From: Methanobrevibacter sp.
Lineage (GTDB): Archaea > Methanobacteriota > Methanobacteria > Methanobacteriales > Methanobacteriaceae
DNA length: 64,000 nt
NCBI GenBank assembly: GCA_017646885.1
Contig: JAGCLR010000316.1
Span: 109,323 to 173,322 of the forward strand
Reading direction: 5' to 3'
Shown: piece after piece, positions 22,516 through 31,687 of the stretch
How positions within the stretch are numbered: the stretch's first letter is position 1
Layout of the letters: each line of letters starts with the position of its first letter
The notes under the pieces: model-generated
The model's database searches: none
Told to the model about the DNA's origin: nothing
Seen by the model: the letters and a program-made list of their open reading frames with translations, nothing else
Made by a program: the position numbers and the translations under genes

Positions 22516-23712
22516 CTAATCTAGGTCGTATCTAAACGCCTTAAATACAGGTTGTAATGGAGTGCCGTCATCTGAATAATAGAAGAAAGTACAATCTGCT
22601 TTTTGTCCAATCAAAGAGGTTATATTTTTCATATATTCCTCTTTTACTTGACGATTACCCATTGGTTTAGCTTTGAATTGTTTTCCATCCTTTGTTTCAA
22701 GGATAAAACACATATCTTCGACACCTCTTAAACCTAATTCATAACCAGTTACTTTAAACGTATCATCTTTACGCATCTTCACTTTAATCATTTCCGCGCC
22801 ACGACCCCCAAACTTATAATTCTTTTTTGGATCACGAATTACACAACCTTCCCAACCTTCTTGTACATATTTGTCATGAAGTTTCTGAATATTATTCCAA
22901 CCTGAAACTTTTTCATGTGGAACCATTTGAATTCTCAAATCACCTTCATTCCAAACACGATTTGGATCAAACGTTAGTTCGAGATCAATTGCAACCTCGT
23001 CTAACCATTTTTTACGGTATTCAAAATCTTTATCTTCTACCATACTATCATAAATATAATACTCTAGAAGATATGGAAGCTCCCCGCTTTCTAATCGTGC
23101 AGTACCGCTTAACGTTTGTAGAGATAATCCATGGATATATAGCTCTCCGTCAAATATTGCACCAGGATGTGTTTCAAAGAACTTAATAAATTTTGGATGA
23201 GTACGAATGTGTGTAGTTGCGTAATCGTAATCTTTTCCACCTCTAGACGCAGATTTAATTTCTCCGTCTTTAAAATAGAAAGAACATCTTACACCGTCTA
23301 TTTTTCTCGACCCATACCAATATTCTAATCGTTCAATTGTGGAACTAGAGACATCGTCTGCTAATTTAGCTAACATATGCTTCTTAAATCCATTTTGATC
23401 TGTGTTATCCTCTGGTACAATATTGGGATTAAATGCATCAAGTGTTTCTACACCATATTCACGAATGTCTTTATATCCTTTATCAAGATATTTTCTAATG
23501 TGAGACGCATATTCCAAATTCGCCTGTTCTGTAACAGTTCGTTTTGCTTTACCTTTTTGTATTACAATTAATGGTTGTTGTGTAACTTTACCCTCATATT
23601 GTGATGTCTTTCTGTCAATCACAAAACCTTGGAGAGTATCATTTCATTCACATGAAATGTCTACAATTCTAATTTTACCTTTACTGTCTCTTGATACTAA
23701 AATATTATGCAT
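22516..23712 (-). CDS. ATP-dependent DNA ligase (one TGA codon)
   Basis: The nucleotidyltransferase lysine motif KIDGVR (Lys about 137) is followed by DGELY, EGCVIR and a motif V-type lysine pair (IKVKMR), all in the order expected for ATP-dependent DNA ligases. A C-terminal OB-like part follows. The true start is ATG 23712: the first 30 residues (MHNILVSRDS...) are reached only by reading one TGA as Trp, and they join a WGR-like N-terminal region. It seals nicks during replication and repair. Next to it is the Dda-like helicase. All catalytic motifs are present. Confidence 0.9.
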
Positions 23713-23714
23713 AT

Positions 23715-25136
23715 TTATTTTGTTAACATATGTACATCTTTCCTAGTACGAGATAATGCTACATATTGTAATTGTCTTAATTCTGCAGCATCCGTACATC
23801 TAAGAATATTTCCCATATCAACTAATACGGTATCAAATGAAGAACCCTGAGATTTATGTGTAGTTAAACAATACCCATATCCAATACTTCGACTTTTAAC
23901 AATTCTATTATCATAAATCAAATCGATTGGAGTTAAGAACGTTGCATTTAACTTAAAATAGTCAACCCAATATTTATTCTTCTGTGATTTATTAGTCGTT
24001 TGAATTGCATTTATTCTAAGTTCTTCTAAACTTGCAGCCAAATGCTCAAAAACTTTTGGATCATTGTCTTTTGATAAAACAAACACACTAACCGACATAT
24101 ATTCGTATACATCGTAAAGTTCTAATTCAAAACCTTTAACTAATACTCCGTGAATAAATTTTGCTTCTTCTGAAATAGAACGAACAATATAATCATTTGA
24201 ATTATATAGCTTATGTTTAAATGATTTGTTTGTTCTAAAATCAGATGGGTCTCTTGCATCAATTTCACAGGAATCATATGCCATTAGAATATCTCCAATA
24301 TTATATTCCGCTGTGTTATTGAATAACATTTTCCTAATTACTTGGTTAAACGCAGTAACACGTTTATTTGTATATGCAAGTAATTTTACTCTATTTGGAT
24401 TTTCAGTTTCAACCATATCTTGAAATGCAAAAATGTTATTTTTTAACAATTCTTGCCAAGATTCATATAAAATTAAACTACCATTTTCTGAATTTAACTC
24501 AGGAAAGAAACGTTTATGTTTTGTTCGTAATTCTGTTAATGTTACTAAAATTGGATTTTCTTCTGCTTGACGATAAATTTTATTCAAAGTAAATTTATTT
24601 TCAACTCTTGTAAATTTTGAAAGTTTATGGTCTTTTACTGGCTGGAGCTGCGCAGCATCACCAATAAACAATACTTGGCATTTATACTCTTTACAAGCGT
24701 TAACAATATGATCAAATAAAATTTCATTAATCATAGAAGATTCATCTACTAGTAATACACCATTGTGTGGAATATGTTCGTATTCTTGATTTGAATTAAA
24801 TCTAAGATCTCTAAAATCTAACTCAAGAATATCAATAGATGGTTTTAATTTTAACAACTGGTGTATAGTAACAACATTTCTTTCAGTTGTTTCAGAAATC
24901 ACTTTGCGCGCCTTATGTGTCGGCGCAGCAATAGTATATGACCTTGTAATTTGTTCAAGATACTGAATTATTAGTTTTGTAACAGTTGTCTTACCTGTAC
25001 CCGCAGCTCCAATTAGTGCTGCTTCGGTAAGATCTTTATTTTCAAAAAAATTGAATACGGAGAGAAGCACTGTTCTCTGCTCCTCTCCTAATTCAAATTC
25101 AAGATTTTTTTCTAAACTTTGTAAAACTTTTTCCAT
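23715..25136 (-). CDS. SF1B DNA helicase (Dda/RecD-like)
   Basis: This 473-residue protein has Walker A GAAGTGKTT (residues 43-51), motif Ia APTHKA, Walker B LLVDESSM, motif III GDAAQLQP and the C-terminal motif V/VI region with THKSQGSSFD and ALSRTR. These are the marks of Dda and RecD-like 5'-3' helicases. T4 Dda helps origin firing and clears proteins from DNA. It has no TGA codon. Its start overlaps the dUTPase stop by one base set (TAATG). Confidence 0.92.
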   Translation of the reverse strand: MEKVLQSLEKNLEFELGEEQRTVLLSVFNFFENKDLTEAALIGAAGTGKTTVTKLIIQYLEQITRSYTIAAPTHKARKVISETTERNVVTIHQLLKLKPSIDILELDFRDLRFNSNQEYEHIPHNGVLLVDESSMINEILFDHIVNACKEYKCQVLFIGDAAQLQPVKDHKLSKFTRVENKFTLNKIYRQAEENPILVTLTELRTKHKRFFPELNSENGSLILYESWQELLKNNIFAFQDMVETENPNRVKLLAYTNKRVTAFNQVIRKMLFNNTAEYNIGDILMAYDSCEIDARDPSDFRTNKSFKHKLYNSNDYIVRSISEEAKFIHGVLVKGFELELYDVYEYMSVSVFVLSKDNDPKVFEHLAASLEELRINAIQTTNKSQKNKYWVDYFKLNATFLTPIDLIYDNRIVKSRSIGYGYCLTTHKSQGSSFDTVLVDMGNILRCTDAAELRQLQYVALSRTRKDVHMLTK

Positions 25137-25573
25137 TATACGCCGGTATGTCCAAAGCCACCTGAACCTCTATCTGTTTCTTCAAGTGTTTCTACTTGAT
25201 TCCACTCGATTTGCTCAACTTTATTTAAAACCGCTTGTGCAATTCTATCACCAGGATTTATTACAAAATCAACATTCGAATGGTTAATAAGAATTACACC
25301 AACTTCTCCTGTATAGTCAGCATCTACAGTACCAGGTGAATTTAAAACCGTTACTCCAGATTTCAATGCAAGTCCAGATCTAGGTCTAACTTGCATCTCA
25401 TATCCCTCTGGCAATCCTACATAAATACCGGTTGGAACAAGTGTTCTTTCTCCAGCTTTAAGAATAAATGGTTCTGTATAATTTGCTCTTAGATCAAGTC
25501 CAGCTGATCCATTTGTTGCATATGTTGGCAAACCAAATTCATGGTTTAGTTTTGAAACTACTTTTACTATCAT
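25136..25573 (-). CDS. dut: dUTP diphosphatase (dUTPase)
   Basis: The 145-residue protein contains all five dUTPase motifs: GSAGLDLRA, RPRSGLALK, GTVDADYTGE, DRIAQAVL and the C-terminal RGSGGFGHTG arm. It is therefore expected to form the usual active homotrimer, which splits dUTP into dUMP and pyrophosphate. This keeps uracil out of DNA and gives dUMP to ThyX, also encoded here. It has no TGA codon. Stop and start overlap with the helicase gene. Confidence 0.96.
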   Translation of the reverse strand: MIVKVVSKLNHEFGLPTYATNGSAGLDLRANYTEPFILKAGERTLVPTGIYVGLPEGYEMQVRPRSGLALKSGVTVLNSPGTVDADYTGEVGVILINHSNVDFVINPGDRIAQAVLNKVEQIEWNQVETLEETDRGSGGFGHTGV

Positions 25574-25660
25574 TTAAAATAAGTTTTTAATTATAAGATC
25601 TAAAATTATTACATACGTTTCTACAGGTTGAAATTGTAAAAATTGAAATAATCCGTACAT
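25574..25660 (-). CDS. putative 28-aa hydrophobic microprotein
   Basis: A 28-codon frame (ATG 25660 to TAA 25574-25576) exactly fills the gap between ribonucleotide reductase and dUTPase. One base separates it from the upstream stop and none from the next ATG. The peptide starts MYGLFQF and has a hydrophobic C-terminal half (VIILDLIIKNLF). The tight packing matches other small genes here. It is short enough to be chance. Confidence 0.35.
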   Translation of the reverse strand: MYGLFQFLQFQPVETYVIILDLIIKNLF

Positions 25661-25661
25661 T

Positions 25662-27893
25662 TTAACCACATTTTGAATAGCCGCAGGCCGCACAAGAAAT
25701 ACAACCTGCTGTGTAAATTAAATCTTCACCACAATCTGGACATTTACTTCCAGTTACAGTACCGTCTTCAACAAATTTCTTTAATGCTCGAATAACACCG
25801 TTTTTCCAAGTATTTAAAGAATCTGAATCCAAATCCAAGCCGTCAATAATTTTAATTACTTTATCAACACTTGTACCACCTCTAAGAAGTGCGGAAATTA
25901 ATTTCGCATAGTTCCAATATTCTTGATTGAACGTTCTTGATAGTCCACCTAAACGATTTACATAACCATATTTATCAGTATATTGAAAATCGTAACGTTT
26001 ATCGTTCTCGGTTCTAACTTTAATGATTTGACCATCCTCGATATACTTAGGTAGTGGAAAATCGTCAAGATTAACTTTACCTGTAAATATTTCATATGGT
26101 TTATTATTCATCATACCGATAACTGCAATCCAATCTTCAGATTTGTTCTTGAAACGAACAACTTTCGCATCTAGACTTTCTGGACGTTTGGTTAAAATTT
26201 CAACAGTTTCTTTAGTTGAAAGAATTGGTTTTCTACTACCATTTCTAAAGATTGTAACTCCTTTTAGACCTTTCTGCCAAGCATATAAATACAACTGTTC
26301 GATTTCCTCTACAGTGATTTTTTCTGGCAAGTTAATAGTAGCACTAATAGCTGTATCAATATGTGTCTGCAACGCTGCTTGCATATTGATTCTATCCTTC
26401 CAATTAATTTCCTCTGCTGTGATTAATGCATCTTTGTGTTCTTTTGCAAACGCAGTATGCTTATTAAACTCTTCAACAATAGGAAGCTCTACGTCATATA
26501 CGACATCCTGGTCTCCATTTAAAGATACCGTTCTTCGTTTATATTTTAGAGCAAAGAAAGGCTCTACACCTGTAGATACATTTAACATTGTTGCAATTGA
26601 TCCAGTTGGAGCTACAGACAACAACGATGCATTTCGTAAGCCATACTCCTTTAATGCTGTGATTTCATCTGGAGTAAAGTGCTTTTTCATTATTTTAGAT
26701 TCCCATACTTTCGGAGAATATTTAGGAAACGAACCTAACTCCTTTGCTAGAAACGCACTTGCTACAACTGCAGCTCTAAACATCAAATATCCCATTTGAT
26801 CTACAAATTCAACTGCTTCTCTAGATCCATATGTAAAACCTAACTTTAATAGACAGTCTGCTAATCCCATGATTCCGATTCCAATATTACGATAATTTTT
26901 AGCAAATTCTCGCTGCTCTGGAAGCGCATGAAGTTTAGCGTTTTCGTCAATAATCATATCCATTTCTTTTACATACAATGCGATATCTCTAACAAATTGT
27001 TCGTCGTCAAATACAGCATTATCTGTAAATGGATTGATTACATATTCAGATAGATTAATAGAACTTAAATTACAAGCTCCATTTGCTGGAAGTGGTTGTT
27101 CACCACATGGATTACTGGTATGAATGATATAATCATCAATACATTCCATTAAATTATAATTACTAAATCTATTCATGAACATTACACCTGGTTCTGCAGA
27201 TTTCCAAGCACATTTCATAATATATTTGTAAATATTAATTGGAGTAATTTCATACCCATCCGGATTTCCACCCTTATACTTATTTGGAACAGTATAAGTA
27301 ATTGTTTTACCAGTTTTATAATACTCATCTACTGCGTGCATAAACTTATCATTTATCTCTACAGATAGATTTGCATTATTAATTTTATTTTCGTCCAATT
27401 TGATTTTAATGAAATCTTCAACTTCTGGGTGCTCTACGTCAAGTGATACCATAAGTGCACCTCTACGAGACCCACCTTGACTTACACTTGCTGTTACAGT
27501 ATTAAAGATTTCAAGAAATGGAATAATTCCATCTGATTCAAAAGCGTTATTAACTAACGATCCTTTTGGACGAATGTCACTTAACGACAATCCTTGACCA
27601 CCTTGTGATTTAAAAGTTAATGCAATCTTTTTACAAGTGTCCATTATGTCCGCTAGAGAATCTTTAACTCTACCCGAACAATAACAGTTTGAAAGAGAAC
27701 CTTTTCCGGTTAAACGATTGGTTAATGTTCTTCCTCCAAATAGAAACTTATGTGAAATAATACGATCCTTCAAATCTGGGCTACCGTTAGTAACACGATC
27801 CAACCACTCGTCAAATGATTCATTATTATAACGATATTTTTTCTCCCAGATATCCTGTCCAAGTTGTGTGTTTAACCAGTTTTCTACCTTCAT
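25662..27893 (-). CDS. nrdJ: class II (B12-dependent) ribonucleotide reductase
   Basis: The 743-residue protein has the reductase barrel motifs SNCYCSG near the N-terminus, SQGGSRRGA, NPCGEQPLP with the substrate-site cysteine, and a GSIATMLN segment. The C-terminus is a zinc-ribbon-like Cys cluster (CPDCG ... CAACGYSKCG) as in adenosylcobalamin-dependent NrdJ, which usually carries the redox cysteines. No separate small subunit gene is seen, which fits class II. It makes deoxynucleotides from ribonucleotides without oxygen, useful in an anaerobic gut host. The thioredoxin-like protein nearby is a plausible reductant. It has no TGA codon. Confidence 0.9.
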   Translation of the reverse strand: MKVENWLNTQLGQDIWEKKYRYNNESFDEWLDRVTNGSPDLKDRIISHKFLFGGRTLTNRLTGKGSLSNCYCSGRVKDSLADIMDTCKKIALTFKSQGGQGLSLSDIRPKGSLVNNAFESDGIIPFLEIFNTVTASVSQGGSRRGALMVSLDVEHPEVEDFIKIKLDENKINNANLSVEINDKFMHAVDEYYKTGKTITYTVPNKYKGGNPDGYEITPINIYKYIMKCAWKSAEPGVMFMNRFSNYNLMECIDDYIIHTSNPCGEQPLPANGACNLSSINLSEYVINPFTDNAVFDDEQFVRDIALYVKEMDMIIDENAKLHALPEQREFAKNYRNIGIGIMGLADCLLKLGFTYGSREAVEFVDQMGYLMFRAAVVASAFLAKELGSFPKYSPKVWESKIMKKHFTPDEITALKEYGLRNASLLSVAPTGSIATMLNVSTGVEPFFALKYKRRTVSLNGDQDVVYDVELPIVEEFNKHTAFAKEHKDALITAEEINWKDRINMQAALQTHIDTAISATINLPEKITVEEIEQLYLYAWQKGLKGVTIFRNGSRKPILSTKETVEILTKRPESLDAKVVRFKNKSEDWIAVIGMMNNKPYEIFTGKVNLDDFPLPKYIEDGQIIKVRTENDKRYDFQYTDKYGYVNRLGGLSRTFNQEYWNYAKLISALLRGGTSVDKVIKIIDGLDLDSDSLNTWKNGVIRALKKFVEDGTVTGSKCPDCGEDLIYTAGCISCAACGYSKCG

Positions 27894-28658
27894 TTACGAT
27901 ACAAGATTAAATAAACTTCCAATTAGCATGGTCTTTTCGAACTTATTCATTACGTCCTTTTTATCATCACGAATAATTTCTGTAAATGCATTGTAATAAT
28001 TAAATACAGAAGATTCGTTATTTCCTACATAATATCGAGAAGAAGTATCTTGATAAACATCTTCGTATGCTTTAATAACAGTAGAAGTTGCAATTTTTAC
28101 TTTACCGCCAATTGTTTGATACTCTTCCAACATTGCTTTCTCAATCATATAACCCAACTGACGATGTTTATCTTCGTCTGCTGATGAAAGATATGTGTTC
28201 TTCATTTTACGAAGCATTACCTCTAAATCTGAGGTTAACTCCATCATTCTTGTTAAAGAATAATTAAAGTTTTCTCCGGGTTTAAGTTCATTTACCTGTA
28301 ACCACTGTGGATTAAATACAGAAAGATTTAAACATGCTCTGTTAAGTGCTCCACGATAAACTTTATAAATAGGCTGTCTAACATCCAATCCATAAACTAA
28401 ACCATAACACTCATCATGATTATCAATACAATATTTATCCGGCATTACTGCTTGAATCCAAACCCTATTAAATGTTAAATCCTCTTCATTGTTAGTCAAT
28501 GTTACCTGATCAGGGGTTTGAACATTAATTATAAACTTATCCGTAAATTTCGACATTTGATCAAAAAACGGAGACACATAATCAGCTGTGGGTAAATACG
28601 ATTTATCCTTAATCATTGTTGGTTTACCCTGCAACAATTTATCAATTGTTATTTCCAT
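27894..28658 (-). CDS. hypothetical protein, 254 aa
   Basis: A mid-size protein without a recognised motif; the centre is mixed and the C-terminal half helical. It begins inside the stop of the upstream GIY-YIG gene (TAATGG) and ends directly before ribonucleotide reductase, so the three genes form one unit. It has no TGA codon. The function is unknown. Confidence 0.6.
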   Translation of the reverse strand: MEITIDKLLQGKPTMIKDKSYLPTADYVSPFFDQMSKFTDKFIINVQTPDQVTLTNNEEDLTFNRVWIQAVMPDKYCIDNHDECYGLVYGLDVRQPIYKVYRGALNRACLNLSVFNPQWLQVNELKPGENFNYSLTRMMELTSDLEVMLRKMKNTYLSSADEDKHRQLGYMIEKAMLEEYQTIGGKVKIATSTVIKAYEDVYQDTSSRYYVGNNESSVFNYYNAFTEIIRDDKKDVMNKFEKTMLIGSLFNLVS

Positions 28659-29137
28659 TAAAATTTTAGGATTGTTTTTGATAATTTTTCATTCTTTCGT
28701 TCTCTCTTTTTATTTAAAATCTGATTTTTTTGTAATTTCATTGGATATTCTCCATAAGTAGATAAAAATGCTCCGTATTCGTCCAGCATTTTAGCAATTA
28801 ATCATGCTTCTAAACATTTTGCTTGAATATCACTTATACCGATAGATACGATATAGCAAATGTATTTCTTTGGATTTGCACGAAGTACTGCACAAAGAGC
28901 ATCGTCTGTATGTGTGTATGCACGTCAACGATTTACAGGTCCAAATGCAAGCCCCTTTCCTATATAAAACGGACGATGTGGGATAACAACGTCTCCCACC
29001 TTTAAATTAAATGGTTCATTTGGATCGCAAAATACATATACTGAATAATCGTATCTTTCATATCCGGTAGTTGTTTTAAAGATTGTCTTATTATCTGAAT
29101 AAAGATATTTAGAGTTGTGTAGAAACCGTGTATCCAT
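28658..29137 (-). CDS. GIY-YIG nuclease-like protein (LEM3-type; TGA-recoded)
   Basis: Read with TGA as Trp, the gene encodes 159 residues (ATG 29137 to TAA 28658-28660, two TGA codons). The sequence SVYVFCDP, followed by PFYIGKGLAFGPVNRW and a later GI-D-QAKCLEAWLI helix, follows the LEM3-like GIY-YIG nuclease core. In that core the second motif is YIGKG, with a downstream Arg and a Glu in the last helix. Phage members can be homing or host-DNA-degrading endonucleases. It lies upstream of the reductase gene and downstream of a terminator. The family call is fairly good; the role is unknown. Confidence 0.7.
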
Positions 29138-29151
29138 TTAAACATCTGATA

Positions 29152-29185
29152 ATAAAAAAGGTGTGGCTGTTTCCAACCACACCTA
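29152..29185 (-). terminator. Rho-independent terminator after the 175-aa gene
   Basis: Arms AGGTGTGG (29159-29166) and CCACACCT (29177-29184) form a stable hairpin. On the minus strand it is followed by TTTTTTATT, so it ends transcription of the upstream gene (29202-29729) before the GIY-YIG gene. Confidence 0.88.
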
Positions 29186-29201
29186 AACTTTCTAACCCCT
29201 A

Positions 29202-29729
29202 TTAGAAGCTGTCTCTCTCGTTACCGAATACGATGTACTTACCCTCCTCGGCTGATACTGATGGAGTATATTTAAGCTCAAACGCAACGTCTTTGCCCTC
29301 CTGAACACGATATACGATCTCTGCAACGATATCCTGTTTGTACTCAACCATTAGATCTTTAGCCAATTTCTCAGCCTCGCCTTTGTTAGCAGCCTCGCCA
29401 ATTAGCTCACCAGTCGCTTTAAGTCTCAACTCAACAACTTTCTTAGTAACTCTCTTACCCTCAACAACATTATTCACAAATGAATAAGGTCTCTTACGAG
29501 TGTCTTTCGAACCTGGGCTTACAACTACAATTAGACCTACACCCTCAGCTTTTGACAAGCGTTTCTTCTCAAGCATCTCAACTGCAAACATCTTAAAGTC
29601 TTTGTCACTTGTTGGACATTTTGCGTTCTTCCAAGACTGTGTAACATTAGTTGTTACGATGATTCCCATGTCCTGTGCTTTTGTTTTTGCTTCCTCAAGG
29701 CTGTACGCCATAATTTCGAATTTTTTCAT
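29202..29729 (-). CDS. conserved-looking hypothetical protein, probably highly expressed, 175 aa
   Basis: A soluble Lys- and Glu-rich protein with no recognised domain and no TGA codon. The coding sequence is visibly richer in C and G than its neighbours, and codons such as CTC and GAG are common on this strand. The gene stands alone between a consensus Bacteroidota promoter (29791-29822) and a strong terminator (29152-29185), with an AT-rich leader of about 55 bases. This one-gene unit looks designed for abundant expression early in infection. The function is unknown; a DNA-associated or host-takeover role is only a guess. Confidence 0.7.
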   Translation of the reverse strand: MKKFEIMAYSLEEAKTKAQDMGIIVTTNVTQSWKNAKCPTSDKDFKMFAVEMLEKKRLSKAEGVGLIVVVSPGSKDTRKRPYSFVNNVVEGKRVTKKVVELRLKATGELIGEAANKGEAEKLAKDLMVEYKQDIVAEIVYRVQEGKDVAFELKYTPSVSAEEGKYIVFGNERDSF

Positions 29730-29790
29730 AATTAATTTACAATTTTTTAAAATTAAACATTAGTTCTTATTATTTCCTGATTTGATGTTA

Positions 29791-29822
29791 CAAAGATAAG
29801 ACTATTTTTCTAATCTACCAAA
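29791..29822 (-). promoter_or_regulatory. Bacteroidota-type promoter (TTTG - 20 nt - TATCTTTG)
   Basis: On the minus strand TTTG (29822-29819) is followed after 20 bases by TATCTTTG (29798-29791). This matches the Bacteroides sigma consensus of TTTG near -33 and TAnnTTTG near -7. Transcription would start near 29784 and read the 175-aa gene. Two other sites in the window have the same spacing. Confidence 0.85.
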
Positions 29823-29861
29823 TTTATTTTTAAAATTTTTTATTACAATTTTATTTGGAAA

Positions 29862-30926
29862 TTAACAAAAATCGACTTCTTTCTCATAACCAAATATTTC
29901 ATAGTAAGCAACTCGTTTCATAAGTTGCTCAAAATGAAGCTGTCCCTTTTTTAATAAACTTCTATCTACAGGAAAACAGGCAGAAGTATAAGGAGGTGTT
30001 GTTTGAACTACAAGCATATTTGCTTTTAAAGTCCAACCTTGGTTTTTACATACACCAAAGTTTTGAACACAATAATACCATAAGATATTAGAGTAACAAG
30101 CCATCTGTCTATCATAACGATATTTAGTCATAGATCCATATTCTGGATGCATAAACCATTGAACGGGTTTACTTGTAGTTTTTAAGTCATTCAATGTTAC
30201 AACTTTTTCGTCATAATCAATAGTCCAGTTATCAGCCTTTAACTTAAATCGTAATGTAGTACAATGTCTATGTTGATATGTTACAACAAAATCAATAAAA
30301 AATGCATCTTCACAATGAGATTCGATTTTATCTCCAAAGATGTCTTTTGGATATAAAAAGTTCATTAATTTATTGTTATTGTAACACGATTCAAGACAAC
30401 TTGAAACAACATCATGGTCTGAATCACTTAGAAAGATTTGTGTCTTATTAAAAGATTGTTTCTCATAAGCATATCTAGAAAGATAATATGTAATACCCTT
30501 TTCAATAATCATTGGAATTTTTTTATTGATTTGATTAACATAATATCCAACTTTTTCACAAGCCCTTCTAATTGACTGTTCAATACTTAAGTTTTGTTTT
30601 CTAAATTTATAAACCTCCTCTATTACTTGTCCAAGTTTAGCGGTTGGTCTATTAAATTTAGGTGCTAACTCAAATTCATCTGGTTGAAGTAAAACTTCGT
30701 GCACGCTTGAACCAATTGAAAGAGAGTTTGTTGTAATTCTAGGTGGACTCTTAAACAAATCTGGAGATCCATCTGACTCTGGATCAATCCATTTTAACCT
30801 TGAATTACTAATATACTTACTATATTTAGATGAAAAGTAAGTTTCATCGTCCATTGCAATATTCTTAATTGATTTTAGCACTGGAACAATAGTAAAATCT
30901 GAGAATTTAACGATCTTTGAGTTCAT
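29862..30926 (-). CDS. PD-(D/E)XK exonuclease-like protein (RecB/lambda-Exo type)
   Basis: The 354-residue protein has an N-terminal SVHEVLLQP segment resembling the GxxxH helix of RecB-like nucleases. A core follows with KLKADNW, then LNDLKTT (the D...DxK metal-binding pattern), then a YDRQMACYS helix. This order fits phage recombination exonucleases. It would act with the Sak4-like ATPase and single-strand-binding proteins encoded about 5 kb upstream. It has no TGA codon and overlaps its neighbour by one base set. Confidence 0.78.
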   Translation of the reverse strand: MNSKIVKFSDFTIVPVLKSIKNIAMDDETYFSSKYSKYISNSRLKWIDPESDGSPDLFKSPPRITTNSLSIGSSVHEVLLQPDEFELAPKFNRPTAKLGQVIEEVYKFRKQNLSIEQSIRRACEKVGYYVNQINKKIPMIIEKGITYYLSRYAYEKQSFNKTQIFLSDSDHDVVSSCLESCYNNNKLMNFLYPKDIFGDKIESHCEDAFFIDFVVTYQHRHCTTLRFKLKADNWTIDYDEKVVTLNDLKTTSKPVQWFMHPEYGSMTKYRYDRQMACYSNILWYYCVQNFGVCKNQGWTLKANMLVVQTTPPYTSACFPVDRSLLKKGQLHFEQLMKRVAYYEIFGYEKEVDFC

Positions 30927-31687
30927 TATTTTAGAGGTAGGTTGAGGTTATAGATTCGGCGATGTCCTACATTATAATGTCTATTAGTAGGGCCGTCCAT
31001 TAAATAACAAAATACACCAGCTTCGGTCGCGTCTTTAAAATTTGCATACTTATCATCAATTAAGATTGATACATTATGTTCTTTTAAAAGATCAACTTTA
31101 CTTGTATTCCATGGAACACAATACACAGGAGCACAAGGAAATCCATTCTTTTCTAGATTTTCTTTAGTCCATTCTACTGGAATTGAACGACTTGTAATAT
31201 ACAAATCAGGTTCAAATGAAGGTTTGTGTAAGGTAGGAAGAGTTGTCCAAAATTCCTTATCTTTAGCAAGTTCATTTAACAAATCTCCCATATCATATGT
31301 TCCATTCCAATAAGGATTTAATTTCTTACCGGTCTTTTTCTCAAAACTTCCTATAAAATCTAAACACACATCGTCAATATCGAGCGCAATTATAGGTTTA
31401 TTCGGAAATAAAACTCTATCGTCGCCCTGTGGAAACGATTTATAAAAATCACAGATTATTAACGCATTCATTGCAACGTGTGCCATATTTAATAATCCAT
31501 TTTCATCAAAATCATTTCCAAGTTCAAATTCATTCAGATGTTTTTTAAGAGAGGAAAGGACTTCCGTCCAAGGAAGTCCGTATTTCCACTCATTTTTATT
31601 ATATTTTGTTAACTTTTCAGTCAACACTTTATTAACTTCGTTCACTCCATTAACTGGGAGTAAATCGTGTCTAATCTTTGTCTGCAT
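30926..31687 (-). CDS. dATP/dGTP diphosphohydrolase-like domain fused to HAD deoxyribonucleotidase
   Basis: The first 90 residues (GLPWTEVLSSLKKHLNEFE, then GLLNMAHVAMNAL) follow the DUF5664/phage dATP-dGTP diphosphohydrolase pattern, an all-helical NTP pyrophosphohydrolase type. The rest has a HAD-like nucleotidase core: ALDIDDVCLDF with the nucleophile Asp, ITSRSIP, and ILIDDKYAN. A fusion could turn purine dNTPs to dNMPs and then to deoxynucleosides. In other phages the first activity supports altered-purine DNA (MazZ with PurZ), but no PurZ is seen here. Both halves keep their key acidic residues. The domain calls are moderate; the pathway is inferred. Confidence 0.72.
   Translation of the reverse strand: MQTKIRHDLLPVNGVNEVNKVLTEKLTKYNKNEWKYGLPWTEVLSSLKKHLNEFELGNDFDENGLLNMAHVAMNALIICDFYKSFPQGDDRVLFPNKPIIALDIDDVCLDFIGSFEKKTGKKLNPYWNGTYDMGDLLNELAKDKEFWTTLPTLHKPSFEPDLYITSRSIPVEWTKENLEKNGFPCAPVYCVPWNTSKVDLLKEHNVSILIDDKYANFKDATEAGVFCYLMDGPTNRHYNVGHRRIYNLNLPLK

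Noticed and set aside
23715..25136. RecD subunit of a host-like RecBCD complex
   Set aside because: Length and single-domain layout fit Dda-like phage helicases; no RecB or RecC is present.
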